In this document: one piece after another, positions 44,667-54,007 of the stretch | How the letters are laid out: the number at the start of each line of letters is the position of its first letter | How positions within the stretch are numbered: the stretch's first letter is position 1 | Assembly (NCBI GenBank): GCA_030345135.1 | Contig: CP128386.1 | Coordinates: forward strand, 2,505,677-2,569,676 | Origin: Chitinophagaceae bacterium DXS | GTDB lineage: Bacteria > Bacteroidota > Bacteroidia > Chitinophagales > Chitinophagaceae | Reading direction: 5' to 3' | DNA: 64,000 bases | Position numbers and translations under genes: made by a program | Notes under the pieces: generated by a model | Databases searched by the model: none | Told to the model about the DNA's origin: nothing | Seen by the model: the letters and a program-made list of their open reading frames with translations, nothing else

Positions 44667-45626
44667 TCAAGCGTTTGCGTTAGATATATCATGAACTATC
44701 ATTTCAGGCGATACCCCCTGCCCGGATAGCTCCTCAATTTTCTCTTTTTGTCGCATTTGATCGCTGGTAAGCCTGCTTCCATCGTGACTCCAACCCGGAG
44801 GTCCGAAAATATAATTCATCTTGTCCTGTAAACCGATATCCTTCCGTTTGATATCTTTAAGCATTTGGTTCCATTCATGAAACACAATGCTTACTGCATT
44901 AGGATTTTCGAGATTTGAAGTAAGGCCATATTTGATCGGCTGGTAATCTTCTTCCGGCAGCTCAGCCTGAAAGGTTCCAAACATTTTGTCCCAGATGATC
45001 AGGAACATACCCATGTTTTTGTCCAGGTACTTAGCATTTGAGGCATGATGTACCCTGTGGTGCGACGGTGTAACAAGAATATGTTCCAACCAGCCCATCT
45101 TCTTTATAAATTCTGTGTGCACAAATATTCCCCAGATCTGCGTGGCTGAATACATAAATACAATATCCAGGGGCTTAAATCCCAACCATGCGAGCGGAAT
45201 AAAATAAATAAATCTGTATAGAGGCTGAAAAACAGATGACCGGAAGCCTACAGTAAAGTTGAATTTTTCAGAACTATGGTGCGTTACATGAGCTGCCCAG
45301 AAAAAACGGATCTCATGATCAAATCTATGTAACCAATAATAGAGAAAGTCTTCGGCAAACAACAGCAACAACCAGTAACTGATGGGCTGATGCCAGTTCG
45401 TTATCCTGTGTTCATAAAAATATTGAAAGATTACGCCTACATATATTCCCCTGAAAAGGATGTCGATAGCAGTATTAATGAGCATCAGGTACAAATTGGT
45501 GAATGTATCTTTCAGCGTGTATGCTTTGAAATGCTGAAGATGCGAAAGCAGCAGTTCTAAACCTATTATAATGAAGTAAATAGGCGTAGTAATAATTATT
45601 AACCAATATTCTCTTAGCGCTTCCAT
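44667..45626 (-). CDS. Sterol desaturase / fatty acid hydroxylase family membrane protein
   Basis: 319 aa. Membrane di-iron oxygenase family with the eight-histidine pattern: HRFDHE (about 115), HVTHHSSE (about 128), and HRVHH (about 200) preceded by SHH. Hydrophobic segments lie near 10-30, 45-75, 85-105 and 145-175. It would hydroxylate or desaturate a lipid at the inner membrane; in Bacteroidota such genes may modify carotenoids or fatty acids, which is inference. Start set at 45624-45626 (MEALREYW), the first ATG directly before the first helix; an ATG seven codons upstream is possible. Confidence 0.88.
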   Translation of the reverse strand: MEALREYWLIIITTPIYFIIIGLELLLSHLQHFKAYTLKDTFTNLYLMLINTAIDILFRGIYVGVIFQYFYEHRITNWHQPISYWLLLLFAEDFLYYWLHRFDHEIRFFWAAHVTHHSSEKFNFTVGFRSSVFQPLYRFIYFIPLAWLGFKPLDIVFMYSATQIWGIFVHTEFIKKMGWLEHILVTPSHHRVHHASNAKYLDKNMGMFLIIWDKMFGTFQAELPEEDYQPIKYGLTSNLENPNAVSIVFHEWNQMLKDIKRKDIGLQDKMNYIFGPPGWSHDGSRLTSDQMRQKEKIEELSGQGVSPEMIVHDISNANA

Positions 45627-45754
45627 GCTACAAGGGGTAAGTTTCAATATTTTTGCAAAGTAAGAGCAAACATTACAAATAAATGTGAAAACATGATATT
45701 CGTTTGAATATTACCTGTTACAAGGTATAAAAACAGTATCAGTGGTAAAAGATA

Positions 45755-46255
45755 ATGGACAATAAAAAAGAAAATAGCTCCTTCGATCTGAATAGTAACT
45801 GGCAAAAACAATCTGCCGCGCATCAAAAGCAGTACAAACAATTTCTTCAAAGAGCTGATAAGAACAAAGTATTAAAAAAACTTCCGGATCTGCATGAAGA
45901 AGCATTTGAAAAAATTGACTGTCTGCAATGTGCAGCCTGTTGCAAGAATTATTCTCCACGCTTTAAAACTCCCGATATAAAGCGCATAAGCAAGCATTTT
46001 AAAATGCGCGAAAGCGAGTTTATAGATACTTACCTGCGCCTCGATGAAGATGGTGATTATGTGGTAAAGCAATCACCCTGCCCATTTCTCGGCAGCGACA
46101 ATTACTGCAGCATTTATGAAGTACGACCTTCCGATTGTGAGCGCTATCCCTACACAAATGAAGATGTTATTTTAAAACGTCCGAACCTTACACTGAAGAA
46201 TTCCACGTTTTGCCCGGCGGTTTATTATGTGCTGGAAAAACTTTTAAATAATTGA
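45755..46255 (+). CDS. YkgJ-family cysteine cluster protein
   Basis: 166 aa. Cysteine pattern CLQCAACC (about 55-62), then CPFLGSDNYCSIYEVRPSDC followed by ERYP, and a last Cys in NSTFCPAVYY: the CxxCxxCC...C...C signature of the YkgJ/UPF0153 zinc- or iron-binding family. N-terminal 50 residues are polar and helical. Cytoplasmic; exact function unknown. Divergent from the hydroxylase gene. Confidence 0.9.
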   Translation: MDNKKENSSFDLNSNWQKQSAAHQKQYKQFLQRADKNKVLKKLPDLHEEAFEKIDCLQCAACCKNYSPRFKTPDIKRISKHFKMRESEFIDTYLRLDEDGDYVVKQSPCPFLGSDNYCSIYEVRPSDCERYPYTNEDVILKRPNLTLKNSTFCPAVYYVLEKLLNN

Positions 46256-46645
46256 GAATGTGCGGATGGGTAAATGTGCGAATGTGCGAATTTGCAAATG
46301 GGTGAATGTGCGGATATGCAAATGTGTGAATAAACCTACTTGTTACCATCGCTCGCAGAATCTCATTATTCTTAATAACTTGTTTCCTATACCTCGCGCC
46401 TTTTACCTTAGCCTGATACCTTACACCTGATGCCTGATACCTGAAACCTCACTCCTCCCGCCGCTCATCACTTTAAGCGCCTTTTTTGAATTGTGGCGTT
46501 TTACTTTTAAATTCAGTTTTTAATTCAACCTGTTTGGTGAAGTTTTTGGGACGAACACGCCCAACAACATGCAACCCTGATACTTGATCAAACCGCATTG
46601 AATTTTCAATTGTCAACTATCAATTATCAATTTTCAAATAATTCA
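46256..46645. repeat. Word-repeat gap before the ABC transporter genes
   Basis: GTGCGAATGTGCGAATTTGC words (46257-46330), CACCTGATGCCTGATACCTG words (46413-46452), and TTTTCAATTGTCAACTATCA words (46600-46640) that run to within a few bases of the ATPase start. The middle (46340-46410 and 46460-46590) shows nothing. Confidence 0.75.
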
Positions 46646-47545
46646 ATGAATCCTCCTGTTCTAACAGTAAATAACCTTACGAAATATTACGGACAGATCC
46701 GTGCGCTGAACAATATAAGCTTTAATGTGCCGGAAGGCAGCGTATTTGGTATACTTGGCCCCAATGGCAGTGGTAAGACGACAATGCTCGGAATTATTAT
46801 GGACATTTTAAGAGCTACATCCGGCTCCTTTCTGTTCTTCGGACAAGCATCTTCTGCTACTGTGAGAAAGCAGGTTGGAACTTTGTTGGAGACTCCTAAC
46901 TTCTATCATTATTTATCCGGGGAAAAAAATCTTCGCATCGCTGCGGAGATAAAAGGTAAGGGCCATGAGCAAATCCCGTCCGTGCTTAGACGCGTCAACC
47001 TCTATGAAAGAAGACAAAGCAAATTCAGCACGTACTCCCTGGGGATGAAACAACGTCTTGCAATTGCCTCTTGTTTATTAGGCGATCCTAAAGTGCTGGT
47101 ATTTGATGAACCTACCAACGGGCTTGATCCTGTCGGCATCGCGGAAATAAGATCCCTGATAAAGCAACTGGCAGGTGAAGGTAAAACCATCATTATGGCA
47201 AGTCATTTACTTGATGAAGTAGAAAAAGTTTGTACGCATGTCGCTATTTTAAAACAAGGAAATCTCATCACTTCAGGACATGTTGATGAAGTGCTGGTGA
47301 ACGAAGACATTGTTGAAGTAAGTGCGAAAGATATTACCGGGCTAGAAAATGCACTTCATTTGTTGAATGGCTATCTATCTATAAAAGTTGACGACAGGCA
47401 AATTCAACTGCATTATCCAACAGCAACTGCCGACCTTGAAAAAATAAACAGGCATTGCTTTAATAACGGTATCGTATTGACGCACCTTCAGCTAAAGAAA
47501 AAAAGTCTTGAATCTAAATTTCTTGAACTTACTAACGAAGGATAA
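46646..47545 (+). CDS. ABC transporter ATP-binding protein
   Basis: 299 aa single nucleotide-binding domain plus a small C-terminal domain. Walker A GPNGSGKTT, signature YSLGMKQRL, Walker B KVLVFDEPTNGLDP, switch His in MASHLLDE. The N-terminus is typical of ABC-2 exporters (NLTKYYGQIRALNNISFNVP). Start set at ATG 46646; the frame is open upstream through a TTTTCAA repeat tract. 38 bases before the permease gene, so the pair forms an exporter operon. Substrate unknown. Confidence 0.93.
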   Translation: MNPPVLTVNNLTKYYGQIRALNNISFNVPEGSVFGILGPNGSGKTTMLGIIMDILRATSGSFLFFGQASSATVRKQVGTLLETPNFYHYLSGEKNLRIAAEIKGKGHEQIPSVLRRVNLYERRQSKFSTYSLGMKQRLAIASCLLGDPKVLVFDEPTNGLDPVGIAEIRSLIKQLAGEGKTIIMASHLLDEVEKVCTHVAILKQGNLITSGHVDEVLVNEDIVEVSAKDITGLENALHLLNGYLSIKVDDRQIQLHYPTATADLEKINRHCFNNGIVLTHLQLKKKSLESKFLELTNEG

Positions 47546-47583
47546 AAAACATCACAGTCTCCTTTCTCAGAAAAAATTTCAAC

Positions 47584-48363
47584 ATGTTACACTTACTTAA
47601 AATAGAATGGCTTAAACTCAAAAACTATAAAGCTTTCTGGATTTTCCTCGGCTTATATATTATCGGGCTTTTCAGCATCAACTATATTCTCTACCAGTTT
47701 CAGAATGAGATAAAAAAATCAGGAGCGCCGTTTGAACTGCTTCCTTATAATTATCCCAGAGTCTATCAAACAATTGCGTGGATCAGTAGCTGGCTGCTCT
47801 ATTTTCCGGGCATGCTCATCATTCTCGTTATTTCAAATGAATACAGTTTTAAAACGCATCGCCAGAATATTATTGACGGACTTACAAGAAGACAATTCAT
47901 TCTTTCTAAAATACTGGTAGCTCTTTCTTTGGCTTTGATAACTACCATATTCACTTTAGTCATAGCTGTTCTTTATGGCAGCTATTTCAGCGGATCATTT
48001 TCATTTGAAGGAATTGAATACATTTTGTATTGCTTCTTACAATCTTTATGCTACCTGTTTTTCGCGATGATATTAGCTGTTCTTTTAAGGAGAAGCGGAC
48101 TTGCTTTGGCCATCTTTTTTCTGTATGGATTAATATTTGAACAACTTATCGGAGGGTTGATGGATAATAAAGTTTTGGAGAGCCACAGCTTCTGGTATTA
48201 CATGCCGCTCGAAGCAAGCGATGTACTGATCCCCATTACATTCGGACAAAAAGTGATCTACAAAGATGCACCCGCTGACTCAGTATTATTGGCAGTCGTT
48301 CTTGTATATATTGCCATCTATTGCTTTTTTTCGTTTAGAAAGTTTGAAAGGGATGATTTGTGA
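47584..48363 (+). CDS. ABC transporter permease (ABC-2 type)
   Basis: 259 aa with six hydrophobic segments (about 17-37, 62-88, 108-132, 145-170, 175-197, 232-252). Cytoplasmic loop YSFKTHRQNIIDGLTRRQFI between helices 2 and 3 is typical of the ABC-2 subfamily paired with NatA/BcrA-like ATPases. Membrane partner of the preceding ATPase. The last codons run into GTGTGAGGTGTCAGG words. Confidence 0.88.
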   Translation: MLHLLKIEWLKLKNYKAFWIFLGLYIIGLFSINYILYQFQNEIKKSGAPFELLPYNYPRVYQTIAWISSWLLYFPGMLIILVISNEYSFKTHRQNIIDGLTRRQFILSKILVALSLALITTIFTLVIAVLYGSYFSGSFSFEGIEYILYCFLQSLCYLFFAMILAVLLRRSGLALAIFFLYGLIFEQLIGGLMDNKVLESHSFWYYMPLEASDVLIPITFGQKVIYKDAPADSVLLAVVLVYIAIYCFFSFRKFERDDL

Positions 48364-48635
48364 GGGGGAGGTGTGAGGTGTCAGGTATCAGGCAATGTAC
48401 GATGTACGATGTCAGATGCCTGCCCGTACCGACGGCACGTTCGGGCGGGTACGATGTAATGCAAAGATGCGATGTCCGATTTAATATTTGATGGCGTTTT
48501 AGATGTTTAATGTTTAATCTGCACATTTGCATATTCTCGCATTTGCACATTTGCACATCTGCACATTCGCATATTTGCACATTCACACATTTGCACATCT
48601 GCCCACATTTTCAATTGTCAATTTTCAATTTTCCA
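48364..48635. repeat. Word-repeat gap with GC-rich insert
   Basis: GGTGTCAGGTATCAGG and GTACGATGTACGATG words (48369-48415) are interrupted by a GC-rich inverted element at 48419-48450 (CCTGCCCG ... CGGGCGGG), after which GTACGATGTAATG resumes. Then TTTGCACATTTGCACATCTG words (48520-48605) and TTTTCAATTGTCAATTTTCA (48607-48632). Confidence 0.8.
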
Positions 48636-49556
48636 TTACTTAAGGTTTTGCAGCGCTGCCTCAAGCGAAGGGTATAAAAACTGAAAACCCGTTGCTTTTA
48701 TCGCTGCATTATTTATCGTTGTACTTTTCAGCACTTCCTGGCTCATTTCGCCGAGAACCAGCTTTAGCACAAAGCCCGGCACGTGAACTGGTATATATGC
48801 ATTCGCGCGTGTTTCTTTGGCAAGAGCAAGTACAAACTTTTTGTCGGTTACAACTTCTGCGGCGGATGCATTGTAAACACCTTTCAAACTTTCATTTTCA
48901 AGCGCATACAAATACATCCTGCATAAGTCATCTATATGGATCCAACTCATCATTTGATCACCACTGCCCAGGATGGTTGCGAGACCAAGATTAAGTGGTT
49001 TTAAAAAGGCTAAAAGAGCACCGCCCCTGGTACTTAGCGCAATGCCTGTCCGTAACTTAACCAATCTGACGCCAAGCTTTTCTACCGGCTGTATGCTTGC
49101 TTCCCACTGCTGGCAAGTGCTTCCAAGAAAATCATTGCTCGGCGGATCATCTTCACGAAAACCGTTTTGTTTGCTTGCTGTGGTGTCTACTCCATAATAA
49201 CCAATTGCTGATGCGCTTATCACAGCTTTTATATTATGCTGATTTTCCTGCAAAGCTTTTACGAGCAGAGCGCTGCTTTTAACGCGGCTTTCAACTATTT
49301 CTCTCTTCCTGCTCCCGGTCCACCGCTTATCAGCAATTCCTGCACCGGCAAGGTGAATTATGTAATCTGCGGCCTGAACAGCTTTTATATCTATTGTCCC
49401 TTTGGTAACATCCCATTCAGCAAAGTGTACATGTGGCGTTTGATGCGTTTTTACTTTTCTTGTCAGTATCGTTACATTATATCCTTTCTGCAACAACAAG
49501 TGCGTTAGCTGGCTGCCGATTGTTCCCGTTCCTCCTGTTATTAGTACTGTGGGCAT
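48636..49556 (-). CDS. TIGR01777-family NAD-dependent epimerase (SulA/YfcH-like)
   Basis: 306 aa extended SDR. NAD motif LITGGTGTIGSQLTHLL at the start, then YIIHLAGAGIADKRW (family signature), KAVISASAIGYYG, QQWEASIQPVEKLGVRLVKL, and a C-terminal DUF1731-like part (VLKLVLGEMSQEVLKSTTIN and PSLEAALQNL). The family resembles the cell-division inhibitor SulA of cyanobacteria/YfcH of E. coli; its substrate is not known. Confidence 0.92.
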   Translation of the reverse strand: MPTVLITGGTGTIGSQLTHLLLQKGYNVTILTRKVKTHQTPHVHFAEWDVTKGTIDIKAVQAADYIIHLAGAGIADKRWTGSRKREIVESRVKSSALLVKALQENQHNIKAVISASAIGYYGVDTTASKQNGFREDDPPSNDFLGSTCQQWEASIQPVEKLGVRLVKLRTGIALSTRGGALLAFLKPLNLGLATILGSGDQMMSWIHIDDLCRMYLYALENESLKGVYNASAAEVVTDKKFVLALAKETRANAYIPVHVPGFVLKLVLGEMSQEVLKSTTINNAAIKATGFQFLYPSLEAALQNLK

Positions 49557-49622
49557 TTGCTGATATTGTTTTGTTTAAAGAAACAGCTTTCCGGATACGA
49601 AGTTTTTAAGTAAAATGTTTCA

Positions 49623-49655
49623 AACAGGTGTAATGCTGAAAAAATTACACCTGTT
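49623..49655 (-). terminator. Hairpin at the end of the GH20 gene
   Basis: AACAGGTGTAAT (49623-49634) and ATTACACCTGTT (49644-49655): a perfect 12-bp stem with a 9-base loop overlapping the stop codon. The T-run is weak, so it may protect the 3' end rather than terminate. Confidence 0.65.
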
Positions 49656-51540
49656 ATTTTAATCGCTTCTTTAATTCATCCAGTTTTAAATTAACCTGTT
49701 TTCCTACTGGCTGATTATTCTTATATACTATTACTCTTATTTCATCGGCACCCTTCCAAAAACCAATCGGTTCTCCTTTGTATTTTGGAGAGTGGTTGTC
49801 CGGGTCTGTGCCATCAAAAGTGTAATATATCTCAGTTCCGCCTAATTCACTGCTCAGTGTTACGGCAAGCGATTCTGTGTTGTCAGCTTTTACCGGCTTC
49901 ACTATGGCATTATAGAAACTTGTTGCGTATTTGGTGCCGGATTTATCCAATCTTGGCAATTGCGTTTCCATCCTGTCCACAAAATTATTCCAGTCTTTTT
50001 GATTTTTTGGACTCCAATATACTTCAGCCAGTGCAAGACTTCTTGGCCAGGTCATATATTGGGCGTGGCGAAAATTAGGAACAGATTCTGTCCACAGATT
50101 TGCCTGTCCGCCCAGAATAAATTTTTCATCAACACCGTCCGGAACCGGATCCCAGTTATATGAGTCAGATAAACGGCACATGCTATAAGTAGCCGGCTCG
50201 TTTGTAGGTTCTCCCTGGTACAGATCTATGTAACAGTGGTCATAAGGTGTCATAACTACGTGATGATTCATTTTTGCAGCTTCAATACCGCCTTTCATTC
50301 CGCGCCAGCTCATAACAGTAGCTTCGGGAGCAAGACCTCCTTCCAATATTTCATCCCAGCCGATCAGCTTTTTATTTTTAGCCAACAACATATTTTCCAT
50401 TCGCTTGATAAAGTAACTCTGTAGTTCGTCCACATTTTTTAAATGCTCATCCGCCATTCTTTTCTGGCATTTTGGGCATTTTTCCCAGAAGCCCTTATAA
50501 GCCTCATCGCCTCCTACATGCATATAAGGATGCGGAAAAAGTTGTGCCAATTCCGTAAATATCTTATCCAGCATAAGAAATACAGAATCGTTGCCTATGC
50601 ATAAAGCATTATCTTCTTTTTTGTAAAACTCGCTTCCCGGGTTAACAGGATATTGTAATTGAGTGCAGGAAAGACCGGGAAATGCAGAAATCATTGCAAG
50701 ACTGTGTGCGGGAATATCTACCTCCGGTAATACCGTTACATAACGGTCGGCGGCATAATGTATCAGTTCGCGGATATCATCCTGTGTGTAAAAGCCACCA
50801 TAAGTTGTTTTTTCATCTGGCTGCGGGCTTTCAAACTTTCCCCATCTGCCGTAACGCGGAACGCGCCATGCTCCCTTTTGGGTAAGCCCAGGGATACTTT
50901 TTATTTCAACGCGCCAGCCATTGTCATCGGTAAGGTGTAAGTGAAGTGTATTGTATTTATACTTCACCATTTCATCAATATATTGTTTTACTTCTTTTTT
51001 AGTGAAAAAATGCCTGCTTACGTCCAGCATCATTCCACGCCATCCAAATCTTGGATAATCGGTAATATCAACACAGGGAACAGAAACCTGTGAAAGACTT
51101 TTCAATTCAATACTTTCAACATCCGCAGGCATTAATTGCAGCAGGGATTGCATTCCGTAAAAAATACCTTGTGGCTTGTTTGCAGTTATTTCAATCTTAA
51201 GCGGAGAAACCTTTAGTGAGTAGCCTTCTTCCTGGAGCGTTTTATCGTATGTCTTCGCAATTTGAACTACTATACTTGAAGCTGGGAGGGTTTTCGGCAC
51301 AACGTTTTTTATTTTGAGATCAATTCCCGTTGCGCTTTGAATCTTCTTTGTGAAAAACTGAACAGTACTGATCAGGTCCTTATCACCTGCAACGTAAACG
51401 TTTGTTTTGCTATTTAATGTTAAAGAACCATCTTTTTCTGTTACACTAACGGGCCGTGGTATTATGTTGATTTTTTCTTTTGCATTCGTGATAACGACAG
51501 TCATTAAAACCAGGCAGCAAAAAAGCGATATTTTCTTCAT
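49654..51540 (-). CDS. Exported beta-N-acetylhexosaminidase, GH20
   Basis: Removes terminal GlcNAc/GalNAc from glycans in the periplasm or outside. 628 aa. Signal peptide (MKKISLFCCLVLMTVVITNA), GH20b N-terminal domain (about 20-150), GH20 barrel (about 160-510) with DVSRHFFTKKEVKQYIDEM, HLHLTDDNGWRVEI, and the catalytic pair D345-E346 in HVGGDEAYKGFW. A C-terminal Fn3-like/CHB_HEX_C-type domain (LSSELGGTEIYYTFDGTDPD) follows. Start set at 51538-51540. Suggests chitin- or glycoprotein-sugar use, though no PUL genes are adjacent. Confidence 0.95.
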   Translation of the reverse strand: MKKISLFCCLVLMTVVITNAKEKINIIPRPVSVTEKDGSLTLNSKTNVYVAGDKDLISTVQFFTKKIQSATGIDLKIKNVVPKTLPASSIVVQIAKTYDKTLQEEGYSLKVSPLKIEITANKPQGIFYGMQSLLQLMPADVESIELKSLSQVSVPCVDITDYPRFGWRGMMLDVSRHFFTKKEVKQYIDEMVKYKYNTLHLHLTDDNGWRVEIKSIPGLTQKGAWRVPRYGRWGKFESPQPDEKTTYGGFYTQDDIRELIHYAADRYVTVLPEVDIPAHSLAMISAFPGLSCTQLQYPVNPGSEFYKKEDNALCIGNDSVFLMLDKIFTELAQLFPHPYMHVGGDEAYKGFWEKCPKCQKRMADEHLKNVDELQSYFIKRMENMLLAKNKKLIGWDEILEGGLAPEATVMSWRGMKGGIEAAKMNHHVVMTPYDHCYIDLYQGEPTNEPATYSMCRLSDSYNWDPVPDGVDEKFILGGQANLWTESVPNFRHAQYMTWPRSLALAEVYWSPKNQKDWNNFVDRMETQLPRLDKSGTKYATSFYNAIVKPVKADNTESLAVTLSSELGGTEIYYTFDGTDPDNHSPKYKGEPIGFWKGADEIRVIVYKNNQPVGKQVNLKLDELKKRLK

Positions 51541-51622
51541 ACAGAGGAGATTAAGCACTATTGCGAATGTAGCTGATTCGCGTCAACGCGCCAACTCAAT
51601 TCCAACAGCGCTTAACCCTGCA

Positions 51623-52063
51623 TTATATACCTATCAGCAGCTTGTTGGCATGGTTGCCTTTGGCTATAACTTCGCCGCTGTAACGTTGCAATATGCTTCC
51701 TCTTGAATCGTAGGTAAGTGTATAGGTAACTATCAATTCTTCTTTCTTTTCAAACAGGTTATTGATATGTACCACCTGGGAAATTGCATTACATTCTGCA
51801 GGTATATTTTTCAACTCCATAGCGTCAAAATTTTTCTGCCACAAAATGCTTTCCCTGTGACCTTTCATTTTAGAAATGGTTACGTGCAATTGAGCTTTTG
51901 ATGCATCATACACGCTGGCTGAATAATTACCGCCGGCATAAACAGCGAAACTGATATCTTTTGAAACCGGTTTTTCGGGGTTTACCACCTCTTTAATTTT
52001 ACGATTGAAAACGACTGCGGCAAGAACTGCGATTACAGAAGTTAAAAGGATAATCTTTTTCAT
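51623..52063 (-). CDS. Small exported hypothetical protein
   Basis: 146 aa, family not recognised. N-terminal signal or anchor (KKIILLTSVIAVLAAVVF), then a domain with alternating hydrophobic residues suggestive of a beta sandwich (ISFAVYAGGNYSASVYDASK, QLHVTISKMKG, LIVTYTLTYDSRGSILQRYS). Start taken at 52061-52063, since upstream codons in the open frame lack any character. It follows an AT-rich leader and lies 82 bases upstream of the GH20 gene on the same strand, so co-transcription is possible. Confidence 0.7.
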   Translation of the reverse strand: MKKIILLTSVIAVLAAVVFNRKIKEVVNPEKPVSKDISFAVYAGGNYSASVYDASKAQLHVTISKMKGHRESILWQKNFDAMELKNIPAECNAISQVVHINNLFEKKEELIVTYTLTYDSRGSILQRYSGEVIAKGNHANKLLIGI

Positions 52064-52521
52064 AAAACAGTATTTTAATTTTTTAGAATTTTTTGAATTG
52101 CTCTTCTGGCATGAATAAATCAAAAGGGCAGCCCCATTTGGCACCAAAAGGTCTTTTGCATGACAAATGGCTACTTATACCGATGACCGGTTCAAAAAAA
52201 ACGACAAATGGCATTCTTCCAAAACAGCTCAAAATTTCCTGAAAGGCAGGCTGTGTACGGTATCGATACAAAAGTTGTTCTGTAGCGAACAGAACAATTG
52301 AAAATTGAAAAGGGAGAATTGAAAATGGGCGAATGTGCGAATGTGCAGATGTGCGAATGTGCGGATGGGCGAATGTGCAAATGAGACTCCCGCCATTTTA
52401 ACCTATACGTCTTGCATCTGACGTTTATTTGATGTGCGGACTGCACATCGTACATCTTACACCGTACATCGTACATATGCTGATACCTGAAACCTGATAC
52501 CTCGCACCTCTCGCTTTTCCT
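52064..52521. repeat. Gap with word repeats upstream of the methyltransferase gene
   Basis: 52064-52290 shows nothing recognised. Then TTGAAAATTGAAAAGGGAGA words (52299-52326), GCGAATGTGCGAATGTGCAG words (52329-52382), CATCGTACATCTTACACC words (52445-52475) and CTGATACCTGAAACCTGATA words (52480-52512). Confidence 0.7.
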
Positions 52522-52534
52522 TACTTTTGCGGCA
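52522..52534 (+). promoter_or_regulatory. -7 box next to the ATG of the methyltransferase gene (possible leaderless start)
   Basis: TACTTTTG (52522-52529) fits TAnnTTTG exactly and ends 4 bases before the ATG at 52534, so transcription would begin at or next to the start codon. No -33 TTG is seen. Confidence 0.4.
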
Positions 52535-53709
52535 TGACGAAAGTGTTTTTAAAGAAAAAAATTGCTCACCGCATTGCCAATGGCCACCCGTGGATCTTTG
52601 CTAATGAAGTAGATAGAATAGATGGACCGGTTACGAGCGGAGATACTGTAGATGTTTTTTTTCATGATGAAAAGTTTGTGGGAAGGGGCTACATTAATCC
52701 CAAATCCCAAATCATTGTCAGGTTATTGACCCGTAAAAAAGAGCAGGTAGACGATAATTTCTTCCATCAAAGAATAGCTGATGCCTGGAATTACAGAAAA
52801 CATATTGGGTATACAGAAAACTGCCGTCTGATTTTTGGAGAAGCCGACGAAATGCCTGCTTTGATCATTGATAAATTCAACGATTACTTTGTTATTCAGA
52901 CACTTTCGCTCGGAATGGACAAATGGAAGCCAGCTATTGTAAAAGCCCTTCAGTCTATTTTCAATCCCAAAGGCATTTACGAGCGCAATGACGTACCCGT
53001 TCGTGAATTGGAAGGTTTGTCGCAACAAAAAGGCTTTTTAAGCGATCCATTCGATACAAACATTGTCATTAACGAAAATGGCTTAGAATTCCATGTAGAT
53101 ATCGAAAACGGCCAGAAAACCGGCTATTTTCTTGATCAACAGGATAACCGTCGCGCCATTCAGCATATTGTAAAAGGTGCTGACGTTCTGGGAGCCTTTA
53201 CTTACACAGGCACGTTTGAGATTCACGCGGCACATTATGGCGCTAAAAGCGTTTTGGGGCTGGACATTAGTGAAAATGCAGTGGCGCAGGCGACTCGCAA
53301 CGCTCAGTTAAACAAACTTGACCATATTGTTAAGTTTGAGGCTGTAAATGCTTTTGATGTGTTGAAAGTCTGGGCAAAGGAAGGCCGTCAATATGATGTA
53401 GTAATGCTTGATCCTCCGGCGTTTACGAAAAGCAGGGAAAATATTCAAAAAGCCATCACTGGTTATAAAGAGATCAACCTCCGCGGTATGAAGCTGATTA
53501 AAAATGGCGGCTACCTGGTAACAAGCAGCTGCACCAACCTTGTACAGCCGGAATTATTCCTTCAAACCATAGAAATGGCGGCCAAAGACGCACGCAAAAA
53601 ACTGCGCCAGGTAACGTTCCAGGCTCAGGCCAGCGATCATCCGATAGTTTGGGGAATGGAGAATACGAATTATTTGAAGTTTTTGATTGTGGAGGTGAGG
53701 GATAGGTAG
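52534..53709 (+). CDS. Class I rRNA large-subunit methyltransferase, RlmI-type
   Basis: 391 aa. N-terminal PUA domain (about 1-75: IAHRIANGHPWIFANEVDRI), EEHUD-like linker domain with GEADEMPALIIDKFNDYFVI, and a C-terminal SAM methyltransferase domain with the conserved YFLDQQDNR, glycine-rich GAFTYTGTFEIHAA, LGLDIS, MLDPPAFTKSR and VTSSCTN. Family members methylate 23S rRNA C1962 (m5C) in E. coli; the exact site here is inferred. Start at ATG 52534 directly before the PUA domain. Followed by a terminator. Confidence 0.92.
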   Translation: MTKVFLKKKIAHRIANGHPWIFANEVDRIDGPVTSGDTVDVFFHDEKFVGRGYINPKSQIIVRLLTRKKEQVDDNFFHQRIADAWNYRKHIGYTENCRLIFGEADEMPALIIDKFNDYFVIQTLSLGMDKWKPAIVKALQSIFNPKGIYERNDVPVRELEGLSQQKGFLSDPFDTNIVINENGLEFHVDIENGQKTGYFLDQQDNRRAIQHIVKGADVLGAFTYTGTFEIHAAHYGAKSVLGLDISENAVAQATRNAQLNKLDHIVKFEAVNAFDVLKVWAKEGRQYDVVMLDPPAFTKSRENIQKAITGYKEINLRGMKLIKNGGYLVTSSCTNLVQPELFLQTIEMAAKDARKKLRQVTFQAQASDHPIVWGMENTNYLKFLIVEVRDR

Positions 53710-54007
53710 AAGGTGAAAGGCGTAAGGCGTAAGGCGTAAGGGTTGAGGTTTGAGGCTTGAAGTTTAAGGTTTGAGGTTTAGGTTAGATTAGGATCAATCA
53801 TATTACTGATATTTTTTTGTAAGGCCCGGTTTAAAGCCGCGGCCTTTTTTTGAACTCGTCCGAAAAAGTGATGTCTCCGTAATCTTTTTTATTCCAGCCT
53901 TACAACCCAACGCCTGAAACCTCACTCCTCTCCCCTCAGACCTTCAGCCTCATGCCTTCAGCCTCATGCCTCAGCCCTCATGCCTTAAGCTTAAAGCTTA
54001 AAGCTGA
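53710..54007. repeat. Word repeats between the methyltransferase and DUF4105 genes
   Basis: AAGGCGTAAGGCGTAAGG and TTTGAGGCTTGAAGTTTAAGG words (53716-53785), a terminator (53821-53850), then CCTGAAACCTCACTCCTC, CTTCAGCCTCATGCCTTCAG and AAGCTTAAAGCTTAAAGCTG words (53905-54007). Confidence 0.75.
53821..53850 (+). terminator. Terminator of the RlmI-type gene
   Basis: AAGGCC-CGG, short loop, CCG-C-GGCC followed by T7. 111 bases after the stop, beyond a word-repeat tract. Confidence 0.75.

Noticed and set aside
48636-49556. hldD-like or other sugar-nucleotide epimerase
   Set aside because: Extended SDR, but the FHLAGAG-type signature and DUF1731-like end place it in TIGR01777 rather than among sugar epimerases.
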